NCBI GenBank assembly: GCA_963797085.1
Contig: CAWCOA010000021.1
Coordinates: 15,947-79,946, forward strand
Length of the DNA: 64,000 bases
Reading direction: 5' to 3'
Source: JASJBU01 sp963797085
GTDB taxonomy: Bacteria > Pseudomonadota > Gammaproteobacteria > Chromatiales > Chromatiaceae
Positions within the stretch are counted from its first letter, which is position 1; every line of letters begins with the position of its first letter. The notes under the pieces are model-generated. The model ran no database searches, had not been told where the DNA came from, and was given only the letters and a program-made list of their open reading frames with translations. This document shows, one piece after another, positions 17,849-27,111 of this stretch. Both the position numbers and the translations under genes were made by a program.

Positions 17849-18772
17849 TTAATTTCCCTGCCGCCCAAAAACCTCATGCACGGTCTCCAGAAACCGCTTT
17901 GCCTGAGGCGATAGAAACTTCCCTCGTCTCAATACGATGCCGTAACTACGGTCTGGAAAATATTCACCCAAGGGAATCTTGGCGATGCGCTCCTCTCCGG
18001 TAAGGCAGACATCCGTGACGATAGAGATCCCCAGTCCGAGCTCCACGTACTTTTTAATCACCTCCCAACCACCTGCCTCCAGGGTAACCTTGTAACTGGC
18101 ATTATTCTGATTGAACACCAGATCGACCATCCGCCAGGTGCTTAAATGATGCGGTGGGAGAATCAGTCCATATGGGCTGATATCATGCAACGTCACCCCT
18201 TCGCGTCCAGCCAGCGGGTGGTCTAACGGGGTAATCAGTACCGGTGCATAGTTCACCACCGGCTGATAGATCACATCATCCGGCACCTCGAGCATCGAGC
18301 CGATGGCAAGGTCTGCCTGATCCCCACGCAGCATCGCCATACCGTCCCGTCCGGTCACATTGTGCAGTTTCAAGCGAATACCAGGATAAAGCCCGGCAAA
18401 ACGCCGCAAAGGTTCAGGCAGGATGTAGAGAATCGTCGACTCCCCTGCGGCAATATTCAGTTCCCCGCTTTCGAGTTTCCCACAGGAGGCCGCGAAGGTT
18501 TCCTGCAGTTTGTCCATGCCTTCCACCAGCGGTTGCGCAAGTTTATAGAGTGCATGCCCCTCTGGGGTCAGTTTGATTTTGGGTCCCCGGCGCTCAAAAA
18601 GAATGGTATCCAATTCACGCTCAAGTGCTTGAATCTGCAGGGAGACAGTCGGCTGACTCAAATAGAGCCGCTCTGCGGCTTCACTGATGGACCCGCTCTG
18701 TGCCGCATGACAAAAGGCCCGCAACTGTTTCAACCGATTTTGTTTGTAGTGTATCTGAGGTGTAGTAGCCAT
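17849..18772 (-). CDS. LysR-family transcriptional regulator
   Basis: The N-terminal winged helix-turn-helix (LKQLRAFCHAAQSGSISEAA, then LYLSQPTVSLQIQALE) is followed by a LysR substrate-binding domain with GRDGMAMLRGDQADLAIGSM and GLGISIVTDVC. CysB-like in overall layout, but the effector cannot be told from sequence. The ATG at 18772 has GGGAGG 8 nt upstream; a TTG further up is not needed. A 21-bp palindrome lies just upstream (18788-18808) and suggests autoregulation. Confidence 0.93.
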   Translation of the reverse strand: MATTPQIHYKQNRLKQLRAFCHAAQSGSISEAAERLYLSQPTVSLQIQALERELDTILFERRGPKIKLTPEGHALYKLAQPLVEGMDKLQETFAASCGKLESGELNIAAGESTILYILPEPLRRFAGLYPGIRLKLHNVTGRDGMAMLRGDQADLAIGSMLEVPDDVIYQPVVNYAPVLITPLDHPLAGREGVTLHDISPYGLILPPHHLSTWRMVDLVFNQNNASYKVTLEAGGWEVIKKYVELGLGISIVTDVCLTGEERIAKIPLGEYFPDRSYGIVLRRGKFLSPQAKRFLETVHEVFGRQGN

Positions 18773-18787
18773 AAGCTTGCCTCCCAA

Positions 18788-18808
18788 ACTATTGAATTAT
18801 TCAATAGT
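18788..18808 (-). promoter_or_regulatory. 21-bp palindrome upstream of the LysR gene
   Basis: ACTATTGAAT-T-ATTCAATAGT is perfect on both arms and contains a T-N11-A LysR box. It sits about 16 bp from the start codon, so a bound regulator would block transcription or early elongation. Confidence 0.7.
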
Positions 18809-18910
18809 AAATCAACACTTCATACAACTGCTTTAGCGATTAACGCCTTGTGAGGGCGGGTACACCCCAGTGAATGACACCTGGACAGCGAGTGAAATAG
18901 ACTCGTCGCT

Positions 18911-20242
18911 TTAACTATTGCTCGGCAGCCAGCGGGGCAGCACTGCCTCTTCACCGGACCAAGCTCTGAAGGGTTCACAGTTCACATAGCCAGGTATCGA
19001 TACCAACTGATTATTCATAAATATCAAAGGGATACGATCTCTCTCCCAGGGCGGAACCGCCCACTCCTGGAACAACTTTTTGAGCGTCCTATGATGCTTT
19101 GACCCCCTGGGGATGCAAACTTCACCGCCCTGCCTGAAGCGCACATCGACACTGGCGGCAAGCCACTTCTCCTTAGAGATGCCGGACTCAGCAGGCTCCA
19201 GCACCAATTCACCCATTCCGGTCGGCAACGTCAATGGCTGCAGATCCGGCCAAGCCAGCCGCGTAGAAGGGTCGTGGGATGCCAGGGGCTGCAGTAGAAA
19301 CAACTCATCCCGGTAACGCCGCACCTCGAAATCGCCCCAATGCACCAGGGACTGTGAATCCTGGCGGCCCGAAAGGCACTCAGTCTCGATCCGCTGTAGA
19401 TGCCGGGAACCCGGTATCGACCCACCGCGCTCCCGCACCCAATGGCGCAAGAGACTGCGCATGCGGGGCGCGGACAGCGCATGCAGTGCTGCAACAGACA
19501 GTGTTCCGGGATGGGATCCCCGCGCCGCCAGTAAATCCTCGGCGGCCTGTTCATCAACCAGCGCCTGCAGTTCGCCGCTGAGTCGTGCAGAGCGGGCTAT
19601 GGTCGCCGTTGCCGAGGGCCAGCGCTGCTGCAGTACTGGCATCACCCGGTGGCGAATATAGTTTCTGTCATGACGCAGATTCTGATTGCTCGGATCTTCC
19701 ACCCAATTCAGGTGGTGAAGTCTGGCATATTCCTCCAACGCAGTGCGGGTGAAGTCCAGCAGAGGACGCACCAGCCAGCCCTGACCGAACCGAACCCGCC
19801 GGGGCATTGCCGCCAGTCCGCTCGGACCACTGCCTCTAAGCAACTGCAGCAGGAGAGTTTCGGCCTGATCATCCTGATGCTGTGCCGTCAACAGCATATC
19901 CCCTTCATCCATGGCAGCAGCCAGTGCGCTATAGCGGGCATCACGGGCCAGCGCCTCGAGGCTTTCGCCCCGGCGCGGAGACAGGTTCAGCTCAAGCTGT
20001 TTGAAGGGAATGGAAAGATCATTGCAGGACTTCTCGCAGTGACGCCCCCATGCGTCCGCGTCAGCCTGTAACCCATGATGAACGTACAGGGCATGCAGAG
20101 TCCCATCCAGCCCGCCCTGCACGGCCGCCAACAGATGCAGCAGGACAGTGGAGTCCAGACCCCCGCTAAGCGCCAGGTGATAATGCCTCGCCGTAGGGAA
20201 GCCTTGGAGGATCTCTAGCAGTTCTTTTGAGGTGAGATTCAC
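18911..20242 (-). CDS. tilS: tRNA(Ile)-lysidine synthetase
   Basis: Converts C34 of tRNA-Ile(CAU) to lysidine using ATP and lysine, an essential decoding step. 443 residues. The PP-loop is SGGLDST at 26-32, with the conserved HHGLQADADAW, TAQHQDDQAETLLLQLLRGSG and RNYIRHRVMPVL stretches. The C-terminal domain carries CIPRGSKHHRTLKKLFQEW and PPWERDRIPLI. It lies 19 bp downstream of accA in the same direction, the accA-tilS order common in gammaproteobacteria. Confidence 0.97.
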   Translation of the reverse strand: MNLTSKELLEILQGFPTARHYHLALSGGLDSTVLLHLLAAVQGGLDGTLHALYVHHGLQADADAWGRHCEKSCNDLSIPFKQLELNLSPRRGESLEALARDARYSALAAAMDEGDMLLTAQHQDDQAETLLLQLLRGSGPSGLAAMPRRVRFGQGWLVRPLLDFTRTALEEYARLHHLNWVEDPSNQNLRHDRNYIRHRVMPVLQQRWPSATATIARSARLSGELQALVDEQAAEDLLAARGSHPGTLSVAALHALSAPRMRSLLRHWVRERGGSIPGSRHLQRIETECLSGRQDSQSLVHWGDFEVRRYRDELFLLQPLASHDPSTRLAWPDLQPLTLPTGMGELVLEPAESGISKEKWLAASVDVRFRQGGEVCIPRGSKHHRTLKKLFQEWAVPPWERDRIPLIFMNNQLVSIPGYVNCEPFRAWSGEEAVLPRWLPSNS

Positions 20243-20261
20243 TGGTCAACCCAGCGAGGAA

Positions 20262-21221
20262 TTAGTCGCCAGTATATTGGCCGTACTGCATCAAACGCTG
20301 GTAACGGGTATCGAGCAGCTTATCGATAGCCATGCTCTGCAGATTCTCCAACCCTTCTAGCAGCGCATGCTTGAGGTTTTTGGCCATCGTCTCGATATCC
20401 CGATGCGCGCCACCTAAGGGTTCGGGCACGATCTCGTCGATCAGCTCAAATTCTTTCAGTCGGTCGGAGGTAATCGCCATGGCCTCGGCTGCCAACGGCG
20501 CCTTGTCCGCGCTTTTCCAAAGGATGGACGCACATCCTTCCGGCGAGATGACCGAATAGGTGCTGTACTGCAACATCATCACTCGGTCCCCCACCCCGAT
20601 TGCCAGTGCGCCGCCTGAACCACCCTCGCCAACGACGGTACAGATGATCGGGGTGCGCAGGCCGGACATCACCTTCAGATTGCGCGCGATGGCCTCGCTC
20701 TGCCCCCGTTCCTCTGCATCCACACCGGGATAGGCGCCGGGAGTGTCGATAAAGGTCAGGATCGGCAACTGGAAGCGTTCCGCCATCTCCATCAGACGCA
20801 GGGCCTTGCGATACCCCTCCGGTCGCGGCATACCAAAATTACGATACAGCTTATCCTTGGTATCCCGCCCTTTCTGCTGACCGATGACCATCACCGGCTT
20901 ACCACCGATCCGCGCCAGACCACCAACAATTGCATGGTCATCGGCGAATGCCCGGTCCCCATGCAGTTCATGAAATTCGTCGAATATTCGATCGATATAG
21001 TCCAGCATGTAGGGTCGCTGAGGATGTCGAGAGAGCTGAGAAATATCCCAGGGTTTCAAGTTGGAAAAGATCGACTCCGTCAGCGAACGGCTTTTGCTCT
21101 CGAGACGGGTGATCTCGTCCTGAATATTAATTTCGTTGTCATTACCAACCAGTCGAAGTTCTTCGATTTTCGCCTCAAGTTCGGCGATAGGTTGCTCAAA
21201 TTCTAGAAAGTTCAGATCCAT
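20262..21221 (-). CDS. accA: Acetyl-CoA carboxylase carboxyltransferase subunit alpha
   Basis: 319 residues, the usual length. Transfers the carboxyl group from biotin to acetyl-CoA together with AccD, the first step of fatty acid synthesis. The start is MDLNFLEFEQPIAELEAKI; later motifs are PWDISQLSRHPQRPYMLDYI, DTPGAYPGVDAEERGQSEAI and GEGGSGGALAIGVGD (oxyanion region). tilS follows directly. Confidence 0.98.
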   Translation of the reverse strand: MDLNFLEFEQPIAELEAKIEELRLVGNDNEINIQDEITRLESKSRSLTESIFSNLKPWDISQLSRHPQRPYMLDYIDRIFDEFHELHGDRAFADDHAIVGGLARIGGKPVMVIGQQKGRDTKDKLYRNFGMPRPEGYRKALRLMEMAERFQLPILTFIDTPGAYPGVDAEERGQSEAIARNLKVMSGLRTPIICTVVGEGGSGGALAIGVGDRVMMLQYSTYSVISPEGCASILWKSADKAPLAAEAMAITSDRLKEFELIDEIVPEPLGGAHRDIETMAKNLKHALLEGLENLQSMAIDKLLDTRYQRLMQYGQYTGD

Positions 21222-21345
21222 GGACGGACTATACCGGAAGCAGGATTAATGCGACAGTATAGCGCCTAATGCTAAAAGCCTCTATTCGATACCGCACTGG
21301 CAGTTTGTTTTAACTACCGACATGCAAATTATTTTCGAAACTGCG

Positions 21346-22713
21346 TCATGTAGACAATTTGCGCAAGGTCGACCAGGCCATCCATCCCAATATTACTGTG
21401 CCCAACACCAGCACACCCCAGAGAATCCAGCTTTTCCAGTCAGGGGCGACCTTTTTTGCAAGCACCGCAGGTCCGCTGATTTCGAATTGTTTGCTGATAC
21501 GAATGTTCTGGCTGGTGAGGCTGGGCAAACGCTTTTTATCAAACCCCGATAACACGGCGCTGCCGCTGACTGGATCTACTTGGCCGCTCCCGTAGACCAG
21601 CATGAAGGGAGCCTGACCTCGAGCAGCGAACATCAGTCTGTGGGGCATCCAGCCCAGTACAAGCTCGGGTTGCGCGGCACCGAAACCTCCGCCTGAAGTA
21701 TCGATAACCAACTTCCAATAGCGGTCACGAGTTCGACTGAGCCGAATTTTGGACTGCTGCAAGGGTTCACCCTCGGCAACCAGCTTGTAGATCAACCCAC
21801 TGCCCCGGCGTACCCAGGATTGGTCGCCCTCGGCGCGGGAATAGAGACTCGCCCGCAGCAAGGTGTTGATCTCACTCGGCAGTATATCCATGCTGGCGGC
21901 AGATAGAGGACCCGGCAGCAGGAACAGATACTCACCGGGATGCTCACCTGGTTCGATTTTTTCGATGACCAATCTGTTGGGAATCACCTCTTTTGCATCC
22001 CCGGCAAACTCAACCTTGGCAACCAGCAGATCGATCAATTTTGAGTCATTGGCAGGGCTCAGTCGCAGATACTTCGCGCGCAGGTTTCCCAGCGGGATTT
22101 CCTGTTTGAGCAGGCGTTCCCCGCCATAACGCAGATCCGCGATCACCGCACTGGCGTTGTGAGTTCGCCAGTGCGCCAGGTCATTGCTGAATTCCACTTT
22201 TAAACGGTGAACAGCACCCCTGGATTCTTCCCGCCATTCCAGATGCAGCTGCTTTGCTGCCCGAACAGGCTTTTCACCCAGTTGCAGGATGTAGCCACGG
22301 AGTACCTCATCACTGCTGGTAAAACGCTCACGGGTCGCAATGCTGACCCGGTCTTCCTGCCATTTCTTCGGAGACTGAATGAGGATTGTTTCGATATCGG
22401 TATCCCTGGACCCATAGAGCGGGAAGACCTTTGCCTTGGTATATAATTCATCAGACGTCTGATGCACTGGAGGCAGCTCGATAGACTGGGGCACCACACT
22501 CCCCTGTCCATTCAGCACCCGGATATCCCCGAGATCCGGCCGCACCACCCCCGCATAGACTTCAAGGGGCAAAGTGATGCGGTAAAATGGACTCGTATCC
22601 GCCAGTTCAAGTTCCATCCCCCAGGCAAAAGCCTCTTTCTGCGGTATGCCATTCCCTGCAAGTGACTGACCTATAGAGACAAACAACAACAGTGCAACCT
22701 TCCAGAACCTCAC
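21346..22713 (-). CDS. DUF3999 family membrane-associated protein
   Basis: 455 residues with an N-terminal signal peptide (VALLLFVSIGQSLAGN), a long extracytoplasmic domain with beta-rich repeats (SPFYRITLPLEVYAGVV, LYTKAKVFPLYGS), and one C-terminal membrane helix (WILWGVLVLGTVILGWMAW). It overlaps the DUF2339 gene by 4 bp, and this pair is a recurring two-gene unit. Biological role unknown. Confidence 0.88.
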   Translation of the reverse strand: MRFWKVALLLFVSIGQSLAGNGIPQKEAFAWGMELELADTSPFYRITLPLEVYAGVVRPDLGDIRVLNGQGSVVPQSIELPPVHQTSDELYTKAKVFPLYGSRDTDIETILIQSPKKWQEDRVSIATRERFTSSDEVLRGYILQLGEKPVRAAKQLHLEWREESRGAVHRLKVEFSNDLAHWRTHNASAVIADLRYGGERLLKQEIPLGNLRAKYLRLSPANDSKLIDLLVAKVEFAGDAKEVIPNRLVIEKIEPGEHPGEYLFLLPGPLSAASMDILPSEINTLLRASLYSRAEGDQSWVRRGSGLIYKLVAEGEPLQQSKIRLSRTRDRYWKLVIDTSGGGFGAAQPELVLGWMPHRLMFAARGQAPFMLVYGSGQVDPVSGSAVLSGFDKKRLPSLTSQNIRISKQFEISGPAVLAKKVAPDWKSWILWGVLVLGTVILGWMAWSTLRKLST

Positions 22714-25445
22714 TCTTCAGACTCCTTAGTGATTTCACGGGGTGGCGCCGGCGAAAAATAACCTACGACCAACAACAACAGCCCCACTCCGATGAAGGAT
22801 ACGATGCGCGCCACTGTACCCGTATTCGATAAATCGACAATGAACAGCTTGACGACCACCAAGCCCATCAAACCGGCGCCCAGAATCCAGATAGAGCGTC
22901 TTTTCAGCCAGGTCCCCAGCAACATGCCGCCCAGCCCGACCACCGCCCATAAGACGGATATGGATGCCTGAAACACCTGCGAGTCGAACATCGCAGGCGC
23001 ATGGAACGGCACCCCGCCCCAATGATGCACAGTACGGGTCACCATGCCATTCAGCCAAAGAAACAGCACCGCTCCCATGACTGATAGATAGTGTGACAGA
23101 GTGATGCCCATCCCCATCAGCCAATCCCCCGCAGTGCGCCACCATTTCAGTGCCACAAGCACTGAGAACAGGATGACCAGATCCAGTGGATTGATGATCG
23201 GCAGATACGCCAATGGCCAGGGATCACCAGGGTCGGTTGCATTGGCGAGCATACCCCAGCCCAGCAGATAGAGGATTATCGGAGCCAGGGTAAACGTCGT
23301 GTATTCAGCATGGAAACGCCCAACCGGCCAGGTCAGAAGCTTGCCGAACCTCAGCAGTGCCACTACCATCAGCATCGGCGTCAATGCCCAGGGAATCAGC
23401 TTCCAGGTGTACGAACCCGCCACCCAATGGTTGAGTTGCCAGGAGACCTCGTAGGAGAACAGGTAGACGATCAACCAGAAGGCACCTGCATGCCAGAATC
23501 GAATGACATCCGATCTAACGTCATCATAGTGACGTAGCAGCCAGTAGTGTCCGGCAAGCGCTACTGGCCAGGCAACAAGTGCCCAACCCACAAAGGGATG
23601 TACATCATCAAGACGCATGCCAACCGCCACCAGCAGAAGCAAGGGCAGCAATCCTAGAGCCGCATACCTGAGCCTTGGCCAGTCAAGCCAAGGTTTCAGC
23701 ATTTCGCTTAAGACCGAGGTCAGCGCCAGAACTCCAAGTATCCACGCCAATTGGTCTGGCGATGATGAAAAATCCTCGATCTCCCGAACGCAGCCTCCCA
23801 GCCACCAGACAAACCCCCAAACAAAAAACAGCCTTGCCAGCATTTGTTCATAGACAACGGTGCGCTCTTTTAAACGTTCAAGATAAAAACTGCTGAACAA
23901 GCCACCAAATGCGATCAGCAGCGTTCCCAGAAACAGTGCATTGAGTACTGGAAAATCCTGACCCACCCGATAGGCATCGAGCAAATAAAACAGCCCCGCC
24001 AGGATTTGCAAAAGCGACCCGAATAGCCTGGGTGCCAGGCGTGACTGCCGCAATCCTACCCAAAGCAGAGCAGCACCCTCCAGAGCCCAAAAGGCGGATG
24101 TAATGTGACCTTCGAAGGCAAAGGGTATGGCCAGAGTGGTAAAAACAACACCGGTGGCCAGAAAACTCTCGGACAGCATGCGCAATGCTTGACCACCACG
24201 CTTGAACAACAGACTGGCCAACAGGATGTAGAAACCACCCAGCGCCAAGGCGCTGAACGCCAGGCCATACTCAAAGTCCCGGACCAGGGCAGCCTGCAGA
24301 CCCGCGGCGATCAAAGGCACACCGAAAACCAGAGAACCATCCACCACACCTCTAAGGTCAGGTGGCTGACGTATGGCGAACAACACCGCGATCCCCACAT
24401 AGAGCAGGAAAAAGGCGATCAGAAACGGCTCGGTAGTGGAAAAGAATTCCGGCCGATAATACTGCGCGCCCCAGAGTGCGCCAATCACAAAGGTGAAGGC
24501 AAAACCCACCAGATTCAGAACACGCCAGGCCTTAAACCAGGCAACCAACAGGATTCCGGCATTCAGCAGCAGATAGTAGCTGAACAGGGCGACATGACTG
24601 CCCTCACCGGTGGATGTCAGCACCGGTGCTAAAAATCCTCCAGCGGTTGCCAGAACGATCAGCGCCCTTGAATCCTGCAACAATGCCAGCAATGCAGACA
24701 GGGCAACGAACAGTAATAGCAGGCCAAAGGCCAGTCCTGGAGGAATTACGCTATAGAGCCGCAACGCAGCAAACACCGTGAGATAGAGCACACCCACCGC
24801 CCCACCCTGCAGCGTCAGGGCATAATTCTCCCGTTTGTGACGCAGACGCCAGCCCAACCCCAGAATCACCATGCCGCCAAGCGCGGTGCCGGTCAGTCTC
24901 AATTCGATGGGTAGCCGGCTGTGATCAGCCGCATATTTGAGTAAAAAGGCAACCCCGAAAAAGAGCACGATGACACCGACCCTGACCATCAGATTGCCGC
25001 CAGTGAAATAGCTCTTTATCCACTCCAGCAGGCGTGATTCATAGCCCTCTGAAACCTGATGCCTAAATCGCCGGGCTGGTCTCTGTACGGGTGGCGGAGG
25101 GACAGGGGCAGGTTCATCGAGAAGATCGAAATCGACATCCAGCTCCAACGGCTCTGCGTCAGCGGCATCCCCGACTGCTTGAATTTCAGCTGACCTTGGG
25201 GAGATTGTTCCAGCTTCAGATTCAGATTTGGATGGCTCTGCTTGCTCGACATCAGACGCAGGCCGCCTCATGGCCGACACTATCGATCCCAATCGCCGAA
25301 CTTCCGCTTCGAGTTCACCCAGGCGCTGCTTCTGTTGATAGAGGGTTCCAATCAGATAAGTCATCAGAGCAGCGAAAAAACCCGCTTCAAATCCCCATGC
25401 CCCATAAATAAACAGGCCGATCAATATCGCGACAATAACTATCAT
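22710..25445 (-). CDS. DUF2339 family polytopic membrane protein
   Basis: 911 residues. A first membrane helix (IVIVAILIGLFIYGAWGF) and a short coiled coil (QKQRLGELEAEVRRLGSIV) are followed by an acidic/Pro linker (PAPVPPPPVQRP) and then some two dozen hydrophobic segments through the C-terminus. Characteristic pieces are VRVGVIVLFFGVAFLLKYAA and GALWGAQYYRP. Long, intact and co-transcribed with DUF3999. Function unknown; possibly envelope or surface-polymer related. Confidence 0.9.
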   Translation of the reverse strand: MIVIVAILIGLFIYGAWGFEAGFFAALMTYLIGTLYQQKQRLGELEAEVRRLGSIVSAMRRPASDVEQAEPSKSESEAGTISPRSAEIQAVGDAADAEPLELDVDFDLLDEPAPVPPPPVQRPARRFRHQVSEGYESRLLEWIKSYFTGGNLMVRVGVIVLFFGVAFLLKYAADHSRLPIELRLTGTALGGMVILGLGWRLRHKRENYALTLQGGAVGVLYLTVFAALRLYSVIPPGLAFGLLLLFVALSALLALLQDSRALIVLATAGGFLAPVLTSTGEGSHVALFSYYLLLNAGILLVAWFKAWRVLNLVGFAFTFVIGALWGAQYYRPEFFSTTEPFLIAFFLLYVGIAVLFAIRQPPDLRGVVDGSLVFGVPLIAAGLQAALVRDFEYGLAFSALALGGFYILLASLLFKRGGQALRMLSESFLATGVVFTTLAIPFAFEGHITSAFWALEGAALLWVGLRQSRLAPRLFGSLLQILAGLFYLLDAYRVGQDFPVLNALFLGTLLIAFGGLFSSFYLERLKERTVVYEQMLARLFFVWGFVWWLGGCVREIEDFSSSPDQLAWILGVLALTSVLSEMLKPWLDWPRLRYAALGLLPLLLLVAVGMRLDDVHPFVGWALVAWPVALAGHYWLLRHYDDVRSDVIRFWHAGAFWLIVYLFSYEVSWQLNHWVAGSYTWKLIPWALTPMLMVVALLRFGKLLTWPVGRFHAEYTTFTLAPIILYLLGWGMLANATDPGDPWPLAYLPIINPLDLVILFSVLVALKWWRTAGDWLMGMGITLSHYLSVMGAVLFLWLNGMVTRTVHHWGGVPFHAPAMFDSQVFQASISVLWAVVGLGGMLLGTWLKRRSIWILGAGLMGLVVVKLFIVDLSNTGTVARIVSFIGVGLLLLVVGYFSPAPPREITKESEE

Positions 25446-25663
25446 GGCAATCTCACATCAATCCCTGCTGCTGAAATAGATTTTCCCCTTATTGAGGAAA
25501 CATTGTAGTGCACAATCACTCTTCCCTATCCATCCAACACCCAGCAGAGAACGTGACTTCTGTTTTGATTCATCGCACGGTTGCGCTCAACCGCTTGACA
25601 GATTCCTGATTTCTCATGGATGCTAGCGTCATCAGCATTTCAACAGCCAATCAATAAAATCAT

Positions 25664-26443
25664 ATGCGCCTTCAAACAATCTCAATCGTACTCATTTTAT
25701 TGGTCATCTCGGGCTGTGTTTCATCCCGCAAACATGATGCGGCGCTGCAGGAATTATCTGACACCAGGCAATCCCTGGTTGGCGCCCAAAGTGAGATTGA
25801 CAAAAAGCAGCAGGAGCTTGCTCAGACGAAACTCCAGCTCGACAGTGCCGGGAAGGAACTGATCGATCTGCAGATAAAGCGCCAGGACCTGCAGCGGGCT
25901 TTGCAGGAATCCAATCTGCAGATCGAAATGTTGCGAGAGGTGGAATACGAGACCCAGCGCCGCAACGAGATCTACGCCCAGTTCGTGGAGCGACTGCAGG
26001 TCATGATCGATGCGGGACAGCTAAGCGTCAATATCAGACAGGGCCGAATCGTGATTGAACTGCCGAACAATGTGCTTTTCGACAGTGGCCGCGCACAGCT
26101 GAACGAGGCGGGCAAGGAAGCACTGACCCAGGTGGCAGGTATCCTTGCTCAGTTCCAGGACCGCCGATTCCAGGTAGAGGGCCACACCGATAATAATCCA
26201 ATCAACAGCGCCCAATATCCGAGCAACTGGGAGCTCTCCTCTGCGCGCGCCCTGGCCGTAGTCCATTTGTTGATCGAGGCAGCAGTGGACCCGGTCAATC
26301 TGTCTGCCGCCGGTTTCGGCGAGCACCAGCCTCGGGCGGACAACACCACAGCGGATGGTCGTCAACTCAACCGGCGCATCGAGATCGTCATGCTGCCGAA
26401 TCTGGATATTCTCTCTGATGAGATACCCAAGCTGAAAAAATAA
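25664..26443 (+). CDS. OmpA-family lipoprotein with coiled coil
   Basis: 259 residues. The lipobox VISGC at the end of the N-terminal hydrophobic stretch predicts lipidation at Cys18. Residues 20-110 are coiled coil (QELAQTKLQLDSAGKELIDL). Residues 130-250 are an OmpA-like peptidoglycan-binding domain (NNVLFDSGRAQLNEAGKEAL, then VEGHTDNNPI, LSSARALAVVHLL, NRRIEIVMLP) with the Asp and Arg that contact diaminopimelate. Probably links outer membrane and cell wall. Confidence 0.93.
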   Translation: MRLQTISIVLILLVISGCVSSRKHDAALQELSDTRQSLVGAQSEIDKKQQELAQTKLQLDSAGKELIDLQIKRQDLQRALQESNLQIEMLREVEYETQRRNEIYAQFVERLQVMIDAGQLSVNIRQGRIVIELPNNVLFDSGRAQLNEAGKEALTQVAGILAQFQDRRFQVEGHTDNNPINSAQYPSNWELSSARALAVVHLLIEAAVDPVNLSAAGFGEHQPRADNTTADGRQLNRRIEIVMLPNLDILSDEIPKLKK

Positions 26444-26892
26444 TCCCATGCCTTTTTAAACTAAAAATGCAGAATTCGGCTCGACTGTCAGAAGAGAGAT
26501 AACAAACATCAGAAATCACCCGCTATAAGCCCGTATATCTCACCAGGATCCGGAATTTTGGGGCATGCTGATAAAGCAGGTTGGTTGATCGCCCACAGAG
26601 GCATAGCTGTAGCTATGATTCAAGGGGGATCGGCCAAGCTACGCAGCCAGATTGTTCCAAAAACCGGATAGAACAGAGTGTTATGCTGTCGATAGGCTGA
26701 TTGTTAATATCACCTTCCGTTTAAACGGCACATTTCTCCTAAACAGGATTCGTCAGGTGAGAGTTGCGGGTTAAAACCTGAGCTTTTCCTCTGAAACAGA
26801 CTGAAACGCCTCTTATCTTTTCAGAAATACCAAAGAAATAGGTTTTGGTTAATCTATGTTTGGTGTCAAGCAGTTCTGAAAAGGAGGTTTTC
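26444..26892. other. Intergenic stretch with a MITE-like palindrome
   Basis: No coding gene seen. It holds the 118-bp palindromic element at 26550-26667 (separate entry) and the leader of the 25-aa ORF at 26893. Confidence 0.7.
26550..26667. mobile_element. MITE-like 118-bp palindromic element
   Basis: Two arms of about 44 bp form an imperfect inverted repeat. They begin CCGG at each end, share TTTTGGGGCATGCTG versus TTTTTGGAACAATCTG (arm 2 reverse-complemented) and TTGGTTGATCGCCC versus TTGGCCGATCCCCC. The centre is the perfect palindrome CATAGCTGTAGCTATG (26602-26617). No ORF fits inside. It looks like a non-autonomous miniature element or a long bidirectional hairpin. Confidence 0.6.
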
Positions 26893-26970
26893 ATGAGCAC
26901 ATCACTGAAGGTTTTGTCGGTTCTTATCCTGCTGATTATGGTTTTGCTAGTCGGTGGCGCTCTCGTTTAA
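26893..26970 (+). CDS. Tiny hydrophobic ORF (25 aa) with a strong ribosome binding site
   Basis: ATG at 26893 lies 6 nt after AAGGAGG. The peptide starts MSTSLKVLSVLILLIMVLLV and ends GGALV: one membrane helix after a short polar start. A 10-bp hairpin follows 19 bp after the stop. It is unlike the 19-aa ORF at 15690 in sequence but alike in layout. Confidence 0.6.
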   Translation: MSTSLKVLSVLILLIMVLLVGGALV

Positions 26971-26988
26971 CAGCCAACAAAAACACCA

Positions 26989-27021
26989 TGAGGCCAGAAC
27001 CACACAAACACTCTGGCCTCA
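26989..27021 (+). terminator. Perfect 10-bp hairpin after the 25-aa ORF
   Basis: TGAGGCCAGA and TCTGGCCTCA enclose 13 nt. No U-tract follows on this strand, so it may act as a mRNA 3'-end stabiliser or a bidirectional structure rather than a classical terminator. Confidence 0.6.
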
Positions 27022-27111
27022 CCTCAAAACCTCCATCCATCCGCAGGATGGAGATTCGGGATGATCGTAAAGTGAGCTGAAACGACTTGTTTCAGATAAT
27101 TGACAGTCGAC

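Noticed and set aside
26444..26892. Riboswitch or 6S RNA in the 26.5-26.9 kb gap
   Set aside because: No conserved core was recognised; the MITE-like palindrome explains the main structure.
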